64,000 bases of DNA from Bolinopsis microptera (GCF_026151205.1 NC_087081.1:925386-989385), one strand, 5' to 3'; counted from the stretch's first letter, positions 22,201 to 37,200 are shown. A program made the numbers and translations. The notes: generated by a model from the sequence alone, not told the origin.

Positions 22201-25200
22201 TAATGAAAAATCCGGATTGAAATATTGTTTATGAGTCGCATGGTTGCAATGTATTCTTACTAGGATAGTTCAGTAATGCTTACAGTTATTTACTTCCGAT
22301 ATCAGTAAATTGAATGCCCAAACATGACCCAGTGGTCACTGGTTAATGGTAATAATTTGACAATTCAAACCTGGACTTATTCTTGAATGTTGTCATGTTA
22401 TTCATGTTTAATGAATGATATTCCAAATTAAGTACAAATATTGGGGTACTCCGCGACTAGTTACTAGATTCAGTTATGGAAATTATATCTTATTGTTTTT
22501 AGATTACACATTACTCAGCATTGTACTCTACATTCCAGGTACCAGTATCTTCATGACGCTAATGGGAATGGCACGGTATTTCGAGATACACTCTCTAGCC
22601 TACTTTGTAATTATGCAGGTAAAAACCATTTTCAATATTCCTTATTTCACTGAGTAAATATGAGTGATTGTTGGGGGCTAGCTGTTCAACTGGCACTGAA
22701 TCTTTATTCTGAAAAGGACCTGAATCTGAAAGTTAAGTTTCTCTTTTATGACACGTAACCAATTAGGTTGCAGTGAACAGGCAACGTTACGCCACTGCTT
22801 AGCCTCATTATAGAGTTGGTGATTGCTAGCGAATCATTAGTGTATCACTACATACTATGAAATGACCAACTTATTGTAGGTATGAAGTTATTGTCTTAAA
22901 CCAATCGTGGCCTTGATTATTAATCATAAAACCGTTTCACTTTTTCAGATAATAATCGGAGCGTTTCAAGCGACTGGTTGGCCAGCAGTTGTGGCAGTTA
23001 TTGGTAACTGGGTCGGCAAAGGAAGGTGAGATATCGGTTTTGTTGTGAAATGGGAGATCACTTATCAATGGTGCAACTTGTGACCTCATTGCAATTTGCA
23101 GGAGTCATGGGGCTACCAGCCTACGCTCCATTTTTCTGCACTCGTGGCTAAATTTTAACGTCGCGCGCCATCGCCAAACGTATTTTATGTGATATACACT
23201 GCGCGCACGGACGTTTTTCGAAGCGCGCGCGAAAACTGTACTTCGCTTCTGCGAAACGACTGGACCAAACAACAACGCTGACTTCATAAATTAGCACCAC
23301 GCGTGAACCGTAAATTAGTGATCTTCCTACACTCACCCTCCCAAAAATTTTACAAATTAGATGAGTGACTCACCATGACCCACGAAGCAAATGTGAGCGG
23401 TCCTTAACTTGTGCTGGAAGGAGATTGTGATGATTTTGTATCATGTCGTAACGTTACCATTAGTCGGATAAGGGGACACTGGAACAGATTACTTTTTAGA
23501 TTACACCTGACAAGTCCACCAGCTTCTAATCAACAGTCTTGGAATAATATCATGTTTACATTCTAGTTTGTGACATTTCCCACCTCTGATTGTATATCAA
23601 TGAGAGCAACCAATTTGAGATTTAATTGTTTCCCGACGACAAATGAGAGATCATTTACATGTCAGAAAGTGAATACAACAGAAATTAAATAGCAAACCAG
23701 TGACTTTTCAATAAGACGTTAGCCCACGTGTTCAAGGTGTAAAAGTCTTCAATATTTAGGATAAAGTTATATCTCTTAAATTGTTCATTTCATCTCCATC
23801 TTGTCATAACATCTTGTTTTCAAATCAAAATTTGTCTTTTCTTCAAACGAACCCATCTCTTGATCCTCATCTCAAAAAGAAACAATTTAACATCATCTTG
23901 GCCATCTCAATAAAGCACGATGTCAAGCTCCGAAGTTCGAACTTTTATCGTTTGTTTTCCTTCACTCACCACGCCCCCAGAAATCGCAAAACCAACCCAA
24001 CGACTAACACAAAACTCCCCTGCAATCGGCTCACGCCACTCATTGTATTAGGTCGATATAAGGCCTCTGCACTCCTAGGAAATTGGTCGCACCTGAGTCC
24101 TTCGGTGGCGCGGGGATCGCTGGTCAGTCCCTGAACTTGTGGTAGCACTTCGTCACAACCAAACTCGTATGGAAAACAGTCCCAGTAGTTCACCTCTAAA
24201 GAGAACGATTTTAAGTATTATACTGCCAATAGTCAATACTACAATTTCTAATAATGAGACGAATAATCTGAAAGTATAAATGTCCCAAAAAAGAGCAGTT
24301 TCCTTTGGTCGCATAAACGGAATTATCAGACATTTTGGCAACTAGAACGAACACCGATGCAACATTAAGACAACAATAAGACAAAAATAAGAGAACATTG
24401 GTGTTTGTTGCGTTAATGTTGTCTTAATGTTGTCTTATTGTTGTCTTATTGTTGTCTTAATGTTGTCTTAATGTTGCATCGGTGTTCGTTCTAGTTCCCG
24501 ACATTTTAAACTCTAAGTATCACAACATTTTGAAGTTTGAACTCTAAACATCACAACAATGCAACTTATCCGGATATTACACGTTAAAGTTACTTACTGA
24601 CAAAAGGGTCGTGGTAGGAGTAGAGTTCTTATCCGGATATTACACGTTAAAGTTACTTACTGACAAAAGGCCAAAGGGTCGTGGTAGGAGTATATTGTTC
24701 TTATCCGGATATTACATGTTAAAGTTACTTACTGACAAAAGGGTCGTGGTAGGAGTAGAGGTGTTCTTATCCGGATATTACACGTTAAAGTTACTTACTG
24801 ACAAAAGGGTCGTGGTAGGAGTAGAGGCTCATAAATATTGTTCTTATCCGGATATTACACGTTAAAGTTACTTACTGACAAAAGGGTCGTGGTAGGAGTA
24901 GAGGTGTTCTTATCCGGATATTACACGTTAAAGTTACTTACTGACAAAAGGGTCGTGGTAGGAGTATATTGTTCTTATCCGGATATTACACGTTAAAGTT
25001 ACTTACTGACAAAAGGGTCGTGGTAGGAGTATTGTTCTTATCCGGATATTACACGTTAAAGTTACTTACTGACAAAAGGGTCGTGGTAGGAGTAGAGGTG
25101 TTCTTATCCGGATATTACACGTTAAAGTTACTTACTGACAAAAGGGTCGTGGTAGGAGTATTGTTCTTATCCGGATATTACACGTTAAAGTTACTTACTG

Positions 25201-28200
25201 ACAAAAGGGTCGTGGTAGGAGTATTGTTCTTATCCGGATATTACACGTTAAAGTTACTTACTGACAAAAGGGTCGTGGTAGGAGTAGAGGTGTTCTTATC
25301 CGGATATTACACGTTAAAGTTACTTACTGACAAAAGGGTCGTGGTAGGAGTAGAGGTGTTCTTATCCGGATATTACACGTTAAAGTTACTTACTGACAAA
25401 AGGGTCGTGGTAGGAGTATATTGTTCTTATCCGGATATTACACGTTAAAGTTACTTACTGACAAAAGGGTCGTGGTAGGAGTAGAGGTGTTCTTATCCGG
25501 ATATTACACGTTAAAGTTACTTACTGACAAAAGGGTCGTGGTAGGAGTAGAGGTGTTCTTATCCGGATATTACACGTTAAAGTTACTTACTGACAAAAGG
25601 GTCGTGGTAGGAGTAGAGGTGTTCTTATCCGGATATTACACGTTAAAGTTACTTACTGACAAAAGGGTCGTGGTAGGAGTAGAGGTGTTCTTATCCGGAT
25701 ATTACACGTTAAAGTTACTTACTGACAAAAGGGTCGTGGTAGGAGTATTGTTCTTATCCGGATATTACACGTTAAAGTTACTTACTGACAAAAGGGTCGT
25801 GGTAGGAGTAGAGGTGTTCTTATCCGGATATTACACGTTAAAGTTACTTACTGACAAAAGGGTCGTGGTAGGAGTAGAGGTGTTCTTATCCGGATATTAC
25901 ACGTTAAAGTTACTTACTGACAAAAGGGTCGTGGTAGGAGTATTGTTCTTATCCGGATATTACACGTTAAAGTTACTTACTGACAAAAGGGTCGTGGTAG
26001 GAGTAGAGGTGTTCTTATCCGGATATTACACGTTAAAGTTACTTACTGACAAAAGGGTCGTGGTAGGAGTAGTGTTCTTATCCGGATATTACACGTTAAA
26101 GTTACTTACTGACAAAAGGGTCGTGGTAGGAGTAGAGGTGTTCTTATCCGGATATTACACGTTAAAGTTACTTACTGACAAAAGGGTCGTGGTAGGAGTA
26201 GAGGTGTTCTTATCCGGATATTACACGTTAAAGTTACTTACTGACAAAAGGGTCGTGGTAGGAGTAGAGGTGTTCTTATCCGGATATTACACGTTAAAGT
26301 TACTTACTGACAAAAGGGTCGTGGTAGGAGTAGAGGTGTTCTTATCCGGATATTACACGTTAAAGTTACTTACTGACAAAAGGGTCGTGGTAGGAGTAGA
26401 GGTGTTCTTATCCGGATATTACACGTTAAAGTTACTTACTGACAAAAGGGTCGTGGTAGGAGTAGAGGTGTTCTTATCCGGATATTACACGTTAAAGTTA
26501 CTTACTGACAAAAGGGTCGTGGTAGGAGTAGAGGTGTTCTTATCCGGATATTACACGTTAAAGTTACTTACTGACAAAAGGGTCGTGGTAGGAGTAGAGG
26601 TGTTCTTATCCGGATATTACACGTTAAAGTTACTTACTGACAAAAGGGTCGTGGTAGGAGTAGAGGTGTTCTTATCCGGATATTACACGTTAAAGTTACT
26701 TACTGACAAAAGGGTCGTGGTAGGAGTAGAGGTGTTCTTATCCGGATATTACACGTTAAAGTTACTTACTGACAAAAGGGTCGTGGTAGGAGTAGAGGTG
26801 TTCTTATCCGGATATTACACGTTAAAGTTACTTACTGACAAAAGGGTCGTGGTAGGAGTAGAGGTGTTCTTATCCGGATATTACACGTTAAAGTTACTTA
26901 CTGACAAAAGGGTCGTGGTAGGAGTAGAGGTGTTCTTATCCGGATATTACACGTTAAAGTTACTTACTGACAAAAGGGTCGTGGTAGGAGTAGAGGTGTT
27001 CTTATCCGGATATTACACGTTAAAGTTACTTACTGACAAAAGGGTCGTGGTAGGAGTAGAGGTGTTCTTATCCGGATATTACACGTTAAAGTTACTTACT
27101 GACAAAAGGGTCGTGGTAGGAGTAGAGGTGTTCTTATCCGGATATTACACGTTAAAGTTACTTACTGACAAAAGGGTCGTGGTAGGAGTAGAGGTGTTCT
27201 TATCCGGATATTACACGTTAAAGTTACTTACTGACAAAAGGGTCGTGGTAGGAGTAGAGGTGTTCTTATCCGGATATTACACGTTAAGTTACTTACTGAC
27301 AAAAGGGTCGTGGTAGAGTAGAGGTGTTCTTATCCGGATATTACACGTTAAAGTTACTTACTGACAAAAGGGTCGTGGTAGGAGTAAGTGTCTTATCCGG
27401 ATATTACACGTTAAAGTTACTTACTGACAAAAGGGTCGTGGTAGGAGTAGAGGTGTTCTTATCCGGATATTACACGTTAAAGTTACTTACTGACAAAAGG
27501 GTCGTGGTAGGAGTAGAGGTGTTCTTATCCGGATATTACACGTTAAAGTTACTTACTGACAAAAGGGTCGTGGTAGGAGTAGAGGTGTTCTTATCCGGAT
27601 ATTACACGTTAAAGTTACTTACTGACAAAAGGGTCGTGGTAGGAGTAGAGGTGTTCTTATCCGGATATTACACGTTAAAGTTACTTACTGACAAAAGGGT
27701 CGTGGTAGGAGTAGAGGTGTTCTTATCCGGATATTACACGTTAAAGTTACTTACTGACAAAAGGGTCGTGGTAGGAGTAGAGGTGTTCTTATCCGGATAT
27801 TACACGTTAAAGTTACTTACTGACAAAAGGGTCGTGGTAGGAGTAGATATCCGGATATTACACGTTAAAGTTACTTACTGACAAAAGGGTCGTGGTAGGA
27901 GTAGAGGTGTTCTTATCCGGATATTACACGTTAAAGTTACTTACTGACAAAAGGGTCGTGGTAGGAGTAGAGGTGTTCTTATCCGGATATTACACGTTAA
28001 AGTTACTTACTGACAAAAGGGTCGTGGTAGGAGTAGAGGTGTTCTTATCCGGATATTACACGTTAAAGTTACTTACTGACAAAAGGTCGTGGAGAGTAGT
28101 TTTACAATACTTAAGTTACTTACTGACAAAAGCGTGAGGATAAGTTTACCAATACAGTAAAGTACTTACTACAAAAGGCGGTAGTAATGTTCTTATCGTA

Positions 28201-31200
28201 TTACACTTAAATTTACGACAAAAGGTCGGGTAGGATATCTTCCGATATTACACTTAAATTACTTACGACAAGGGTCGGGATAAGGTTTCTATCGTATTAC
28301 TAAATTACTAGACAAAGGTCTGGTAGATAATGTCTTATCCATATTAACTAAATATTCTACAAGTCGAAGAATTTCTTACCGATATAATTAAGTTATACCA
28401 AAAGTCTGTGGGTGGTTCTTACCGAATTCACTAAAGTTCTACGACAAAGGTCGTGGGTAGTGTTCTTACCGGTATACACTTAAGTTACTTACTGAAAAAG
28501 CGGAGAGTAGTTTCTATCATATAGTTAATTCTTACGACAAAAGGTCGTGTAGAGTAATGTTCTTACGATATTACTTAAAGTAACTTACTGACAAAAGGGT
28601 CGTGGTAGGAGTAGAGGTGTTCTTATCCGGATATTACACGTTAAAGTTACTTACTGACAAAAGGGTCGTGGTAGGAGTAAGGTGTTCTTATCCGGATATT
28701 ACACGTTAAAGTTACTTACTGACAAAAGGGTCGTGGTAGGAGTAGAGGTGTTCTTATCCGGATATTACACGTTAAAGTTACTTACTGACAAAAGGGTCGT
28801 GGTAGGAGTAGAGGTGTTCTTATCCGGATATTACACGTTAAAGTTACTTACTGACAAAAGGGTCGTGGTAGGAGTAGAGGTGTTCTTATCCGGATATTAC
28901 ACGTTAAAGTTACTTACTGACAAAAGGGTCGTGGTAGGAGTAGAGGTGTTCTTATCCGGATATTACACGTTAAAGTTACTTACTGACAAAAGGGTCGTGG
29001 TAGGAGTAGAGGTGTTCTTATCCGGATATTACACGTTAAAGTTACTTACTGACAAAAGGGTCGTGGTAGGAGTAGAGGTGTTCTTATCCGGATATTACAC
29101 GTTAAAGTTACTTACTGACAAAAGGGTCGTGGTAGGAGTAGAGGTGTTCTTATCCGGATATTACACGTTAAAGTTACTTACTGACAAAAGGGTCGTGGTA
29201 GGAGTAGAGGTGTTCTTATCCGGATATTACACGTTAAAGTTACTTACTGACAAAAGGGTCGTGGTAGGAGTAGAGGTGTTCTTATCCGGATATTACACGT
29301 TAAAGTTACTTACTGACAAAAGGGTCGTGGTAGGAGTAGAGGTGTTCTTATCCGGATATTACACGTTAAAGTTACTTACTGACAAAAGGGTCGTGGTAGG
29401 AGTAGAGGTGTTCTTATCCGGATATTACACGTTAAAGTTACTTACTGACAAAAGGGTCGTGGTAGGAGTAGAGGTGTTCTTATCCGGATATTACACGTTA
29501 AAGTTACTTACTGACAAAAGGGTCGTGGTAGGAGTAGAGGTGTTCTTATCCGGATATTACACGTTAAAGTTACTTACTGACAAAAGGGTCGTGGTAGGAG
29601 TAGAGGTGTTCTTATCCGGATATTACACGTTAAAGTTACTTACTGACAAAAGGGTCGTGGTAGGAGTAGAGGTGTTCTTATCCGGATATTACACGTTAAA
29701 GTTACTTACTGACAAAAGGGTCGTGGTAGGAGTATTGTTCTTATCCGGATATTACACGTTAAAGTTACTTACTGACAAAAGGGTCGTGGTAGGAGTAGAG
29801 GTGTTCTTATCCGGATATTACACGTTAAAGTTACTTACTGACAAAAGGGTCGTGGTAGGAGTAGAGGTGTTCTTATCCGGATATTACACGTTAAAGTTAC
29901 TTACTGACAAAAGGGTCGTGGTAGGAGTAGAGGTGTTCTTATCCGGATATTACACGTTAAAGTTACTTACTGACAAAAGGGTCGTGGTAGGAGTAGAGGT
30001 GTTCTTATCCGGATATTACACGTTAAAGTTACTTACTGACAAAAGGGTCGTGGTAGGAGTAGGTGTTCTTATCCGGATATTACACGTTAAAGTTACTTAC
30101 TGACAAAAGGGTCGTGGTAGGAGTATTGTTCTTATCCGGATATTACACGTTAAAGTTACTTACTGACAAAAGGGTCGTGGTAGGAGTAGAGGTGTTCTTA
30201 TCCGGATATTACACGTTAAAGTTACTTACTGACAAAAGGGTCGTGGTAGGAGTAGAGGTGTTCTTATCCGGATATTACACGTTAAAGTTACTTACTGACA
30301 AAAGGGTCGTGGTAGGAGTAGAGGTGTTCTTATCCGGATATTACACGTTAAAGTTACTTACTGACAAAAGGGTCGTGGTAGGAGTAGAGGTGTTCTTATC
30401 CGGATATTACACGTTAAAGTTACTTACTGACAAAAGGGTCGTGGTAGGAGTATTGTTCTTATCCGGATATTACACGTTAAAGTTACTTACTGACAAAAGG
30501 GTCGTGGTAGGAGTATTGTTCTTATCCGGATATTACACGTTAAAGTTACTTACTGACAAAAGGGTCGTGGTAGGAGTAGAGGTGTTCTTATCCGGATATT
30601 ACATGTTAAAGTTACTTACTGACAAAAGGGTCGTGGTAGGAGTAGAGGTGTTCTTATCCGGATATTACACGTTAAAGTTACTTACTGACAAAAGGGTCGT
30701 GGTAGGAGTAGAGGTGTTCTTATCCGGATATTACACGTTAAAGTTACTTACTGACAAAAGGGTCGTGGTAGGAGTAGAGGTGTTCTTATCCGGATATTAC
30801 ACGTTAAAGTTACTTACTGACAAAAGGGTCGTGGTAGGAGTAGAGGTGTTCTTATCCGGATATTACACGTTAAAGTTACTTACTGACAAAAGGGTTGTGG
30901 TAGGAGTAGAGTTCTTATCCGGATATTACATGTTAAAGTTACTTACTGACAAAAGGGTCGTGGTAGGAGTAGAGGTGTTCTTATCCGGATATTACACGTT
31001 AAAGTTACTTACTGACAAAAGGGTCGTGGTAGGAGTAGAGGTGTTCTTATCCGGATATTACACGTTAAAGTTACTTACTGACAAAAGGGTCGTGGTAGGA
31101 GTAGAGGTGTTCTTATCCGGATATTACACGTTAAAGTTACTTACTGACAAAAGGGTCGTGGTAGGAGTAGAGGTGTTCTTATCCGGATATTACACGTTAA

Positions 31201-34200
31201 AGTTACTTACTGACAAAAGGGTCGTGGTAGGAGTAGAGGCTCATAAATATTGTTCTTATCCGGATATTACACGTTAAAGTTACTTACTGACAAAAGGGTC
31301 GTGGTAGGAGTAGAGGCTCATAAATATTGTTCTTATCCGGATATTACACGTTAAAGTTACTTACTGACAAAAGGGTCGTGGTAGGAGTAGAGGCTCATAA
31401 ATATTGTTCTTATCCGGATATTACACGTTAAAGTTACTTACTGACAAAAGGGTCGTGGTAGGAGTAGAGGCTCATAAATATTGTTCTTATCCGGATATTA
31501 CACGTTAAAGTTACTTACTGACAAAAGGGTCGTGGTAGGAGTATTGTTCTTATCCGGATATTACATGTTAAAGTTACTTACTGACAAAAGGGTCGTGGTA
31601 GGAGTAGAGGCTCATAAATATTGTTCTTATCCGGATATTACACGTTAAAGTTACTTACTGACAAAAGGGTCGTGGTAGGAGTAGAGGCCGACCTGGCTAA
31701 CGTTCTCTGTCAGCGTAAAGTTGAAGATAAACTGATAGCAGCGGTGGGTCATCCTGTCACATGGTAACCTCTTGTACAACTCACACTGCGATATCTGAGG
31801 GGGTCCAGGTTACTACTATGAAATTTTTAGAGTCAAAATTTTGGGGCCAATTTCCAAACTAGTTCTGGCAGAAACATTCTTCACAGTTATCACTCAGGAT
31901 GTTGCAGCACAATATTTTAAATTTTGAGGATTGTGTGACATTTTTGATATCTGGACTGGTTGTAACATAAATTTAATCGATTAGCAAAGGAAATGAGTGG
32001 AAAATATAGTGGAGTGCTCTTTCATAAATGTTTTTATAGACATTTAAAACCGTTTCAATGTATCGTGAACACCCTGTAAGTTACCTGCCAAGTAACCAGG
32101 TTATTTGGCAAAGTCATGAATCTGGGAAATTCCCAATACTCAAGAATGTGACAGGAATGTCTGATATGAACAATCTATGTCACGTGTGGAAGTAAAAATA
32201 TATGAGTTTTTAAAAATGTTGCTGAGTTGAGTTTGATTCTTCCCAACCGGCGGTTGTCACTGGCCACGATTGTTTACCGCAAAAGAGTGATTTCAGTCTT
32301 TTGTCTGGGGTGTTTTATTTATGGGGTGTTTTATTTTTTTGGAAAATCTGGTTGAAACTTAATAGACCCTACCTCTGGTACAGTTACATTCTCCTTGTCC
32401 ACAACTAAGTCGATACACCTATAGCATTCCATGTCAGACCAGACAATCATTGTTATTGTAGCAAGAAGTAACGCTAGCCTGGGACTCGTGAAGCCTCTCA
32501 TCTTGCTTATATTCGAGGGAAACCTTGATGATATTAGTTGGGTGATTGTTGGGGGTAAGACGGTAATGATACAGCCCCAGTGGTGTTAGGCAGGGTATAA
32601 ATCAAGTGTAGAGATGATAATTAGGTAAAATTTGGAATGGAAGCTGAAGTTCAGACTCCAGTGCACGCAGAAAAGTTCGAAGTGTAAAATAAAGAGTTCA
32701 AACTGTTATGAAAAATATGGAAAGTATGTGACTCGGTACTGAAGGAGACTGCGATGTGTGTCCTCGGAAAGTGAACAAAACTAAAAAGAACAATAAGGAA
32801 TGAGGTGACTGGTGGTGTTCTAAACTGTAACATTGTGTTGGACGCCACGGAGCCACAACAATATGAACACGCTAATTATATTTCATATTACCCTTCAGAA
32901 TTCAAAGCACGCCTAATATTAGTGTGCAGGAATTTAAAAAAGTAAAAACCAAATAAATTAACTACGATAAATAAGACTATAAAAGTGTTGGAACGAACAT
33001 TGCATCATGTCAAACAATACTAGTATCTTGTGATATTTAAAAAGTTTGTATTTTTGTCTGATTTTTAATATAGACTTGCAGTTTGATTATTAATATTATA
33101 TAATACTAGAAAGCCCGTGGTCACAGGGAGGGAAGTTGCAGTTTTATTGCATCAAAAATATCCATCACAACCGAAGACACAGCCGATTAAAATGTATCTC
33201 GCACTGAATGAGTGAACACAACGGAATTACCACAAAATGACGTTAACACAATCATTGTACGTGCACTTGCACGTTTCAACACTGTTACTATGGTTACTAC
33301 GCAACTTCCTATTCCTCGTATGATTTACACGTGAGCGGTCGTGCAAACAAATTATAATAGAGACTAGAAAGCCCGTGATCGCAGGGAGGAATGTAATAGT
33401 ATTCTTTGGTAGTCATTTTTTATAGCATCAAAAAATATCCGTCACAACCGAGTATACAGCCCATTAAAATGTAGCTCGCACTGAACACAACGTAATTACC
33501 ACAAAACCGATAAAAAATGACGTTAAAACAATCATTACACGTGCATGTGCGCGTTTCAACACCGTTACCATGGTAACTATGCAACTTCTATTTCTCATCT
33601 GATTTGCACGTAGGCGGTCGTGCAGACAAAGATAATTCTTTGAGTTACAAGTAAGACTAGAAAGCCCGGAAAGCCCGTGATCACAGGGAGGAAGATAATA
33701 TTAGTTTTTATCGCATCAAAAAATATCTGTCACAACCGAAGATACAGCCAATTATTATATAGCTCGCACTGAACACAACGTAATTACCACAAAACCGATC
33801 AAAATGTCGCTCGCAAATCTTTGCACGTGCGCGTTCAACGCTGTTACCATGGTTACTTTGCAACTATTACTTACAACCTATTTCTCATCTAATTTGCACG
33901 TGGACAGTCGTGCAAACAGAAATAATTCTTTGAATTATAATATTGATGATGTCTCCTATAATGACCAGTATAAGTAGCGACGAATCGTATTCGCCAGAAC
34001 ATAGAACAGGGTGTACTGCATAAAATGTGACTTTTTTGTATACAGTCGCTACACGATTATAATTTCATTGTAAGATTTCGAAGAATGCCTAATCACAAAT
34101 TCCATGTTATTTAAATTCACAATCAACATAACAAATTTCCATATCAATCACGTTTTTTTAACAATAAAACAAAGAAGAAGAATATTTAAAATAAAAGGTT

Positions 34201-37200
34201 TGGCAGGCGGCAGGGCATTAGTAATTGGGCGTGATTTGTAGAATTTACCGCGCAGATAAGCTCAACAACATTACTAGACGGTGTATGGAAGAGAGCAATC
34301 AAGTAATTTGCTTGTATTACTATCCTACTACTACTATATAATACTATATATAGTAGTATATAATATATACTACAGTGTACTGTACTACTATAAAGTCTGT
34401 GAACAAAGAAACCCCTTAAAGTCGTGTACTGCTTATAACATAAGGAGATTTTATGATGATTATATTATTGTAATACAAGGATAGCAGAAGGGTTCGCCCA
34501 TCTGTATACTGTATAGTGTATAGTCATATTAGTAATAAGAAAGTAAGAGCTGGTGTTCAATTCTAGAGAACAATTATAATTCTGAATTTATAGGACGCAT
34601 TCGACACGGAAACGCACGCACAAAGCGAAGAATGCACTAGTAGTTACCTAAAGATGTATTATTGTCAAAGTACTTATCACCTTAGCTGTAAGAGCACTGA
34701 AAATATTATAAGCATGCAATGTTAAATCATGATCTCTCGATCAGTGGCATAAGTATTACAGAAAAAGCAAAATGTGTAACTGCATATTAAAAAAACTTGT
34801 AGATAAAGACAAAATATGCGGATAATATAAAGCAGATTGGGTGGATAAATTTGAATAGGAAGGATAGTCTCTAGTCGGTTAGGCGAGGAGAACTTAGGAA
34901 CTATTCAGCAAATTCTATAATAGATCGTTCATTTGTAAATCGATTTGGTTTTCAACTGTTAGAGGAAACTCTGCTGTGCAGAAATTGAAAGCATCGACAT
35001 AAAAGCTGAAAACACGCAGAACTGCCAGCCCTGTGCCGTGCATGATACAGTACTAAACCTTCAGTCAGGAGAGGGCACATGTCATGATCGTTCAATATTC
35101 ATCAGTCAGCGTGAGCTACAAAGTAGGATATATTAAGATATTACAGTTATACAGGGTATATACAGATTACATATTGATACAGCTACAGTATCAAATGCCT
35201 CCTACAAGCAGTGACCAGTCTTCATGATTAATTCTGCCCTGCTCCAGTAAGGCGTAATGTTTATACATATGAGCAGTGAGCTCAAGTAGGGTGAAATCTA
35301 CATCACAATATTCTCTACTGAATCATGCAATGTCCGACCAAGGGTGGCAAGGCCCCGTTAGCTATTATTCCGCTCCAACTTCCTAAGCTTTAAACCGTCT
35401 GGTTTTAGCCTGATGTAATTGTCGACACTCTTGGTAATCTACTCCTTTACATTCACTCTCTTACTACTGCACGGCTCCCATTGCTCCCAGGTAAACAGGT
35501 AACCAGGTAACCAGGTAACCAGGTAACCAGGTAACCAGGTAACCAGGTAACCAGGTAACCAGGTAACCAGGTGCAAAAGCGAGTATATACTTTAAACTAC
35601 AGATTAGAGTTGAGGTAATTAATTAGCATTACAAGGTCTTTGGCTCATTAAATATAATGTATATCGTCTCGCTTTATATATAGTAAGATTTAGTAGTGGC
35701 ACGGGTGTTTAAATTAATTAGAACCACTAAAAACGCAGCCTCTAATTTCCTACGAAATTATGGTTATTGGGACTAATTACCAAGTAAATCTTTTTGCCAA
35801 AGTTCATGAGTATGAAATGAAATGAGGTATTTATATCCAGACTATATGATTAACCAACAACACAAGGGAGGTGGTTAACCATGTCAGAGCGGCTGACTGT
35901 GAGTGCCGTGAGCAAATGTGTATATGTGATCAAAGGTATATTACTCATAAGATAAAGATAAAATTAAAACATGTTTTATTGTAAACCACACTAATATAAG
36001 TGACAGCAGAAACCGTATAATTTATTGTAGGTAAAAATAAAAGGTGGTACAGTGACATATCAATAAAGACAAAAAACTGATCCTAGTAAGGAAAACGTAA
36101 ATTATAAAATGGTAGCAGCGACTCAGCGAGGCAAAAAACACAAACAGCAATCAAGCGGTGGACATTTCCTACACTTTGCACAGCTGTGTCAATTAATCAG
36201 TTCATTGGATACGCCGATACAAATTATTAGTGTAATTAGCGAATTATGATAATTATGTCGCCGCACAGTAAATACCCCCTGTGTATTGCACCGAATTCGC
36301 TCAATAACATTTACTAGCACTATTCGAAGCGTGCTTAAATTTTAAGTTTAACTTATTTAATCTTAATGGGCGCTTTATTCCTTGTAGACTTATTCATATA
36401 TTGTAGACTTACATTAAAACATTGCAGTGTTTTTAAAGAATGTGATTAATGTCACGAATAATTGTTATTCACATTAATCACATAATTATTATCAATTTCT
36501 GCGCCACATGATCAACGAACAATTCAGAATTACAAAATTAAATGGATATGTGAAAGATTTGTCCCATTTTTTCAAAAGGGCGTTAATACATCTTATATTA
36601 AAATTATACTTCTAGATGGGATAAAAACCACAAAGATGTGCAAATCTAACAGTTAACACCTAGAAATATGCTGTCAATACGATTACATTGAAAATCTTAT
36701 TTCGAATAAAATAGTTCTCAAGAAAATGTCTATTTGCAGTTGCTTGTCTACAGTCTACACTCTACAGGAGCATGTTTTAATATATTATTATTAAATTCCT
36801 CCCTAACAAGGCATGTATTTTCAGTCGAGGTCTGATAATGGGTATATGGAACTCTCACACCTCTGTAGGAAACATCCTGGGTGGTCTGATAGCGGGGGCT
36901 GAGTCTAACTCGTTGAATACCTGGTTTGTTACTTAGTTTCTTCTTTGTCTCGCATCACTGCGTCGTAAAATAAGGGTAGATAAATTCGTAGTCACGTAGT
37001 GACCATACGAATTAGAAGTGACCCTACTGTTGCCAAGAAATATAGTTTTAAAAAGTTTTAATTAAGACCAAAGGACTCTAGCAGTGGCTTAATTAGAGCG
37101 CGGGAGTTCGTTCGTGGTTTGACGTCCCTTCACGATCGGACACCATGCTGCAATATTGTGTCTAATTCTTTTCCTGTTAGATTTTAGTCCTATGGTTCTA

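Noticed and set aside
23105-23336. GC-rich block in SLC37 intron 6 with two overlapping minus-strand frames
   Set aside because: No splice or domain support; the frames overlap each other.
24611-31277. Long plus-strand frames with a 22-residue repeat (FLSGYYTLKLL…)
   Set aside because: They result from a 66-bp (multiple of three) tandem repeat that is intronic for two genes. The frames break at each 65- or 77-bp unit and have no start context or domain.
24565-31688. CRISPR-like regular repeats
   Set aside because: Units are contiguous direct repeats without unique spacers, in a spliced eukaryotic gene region.
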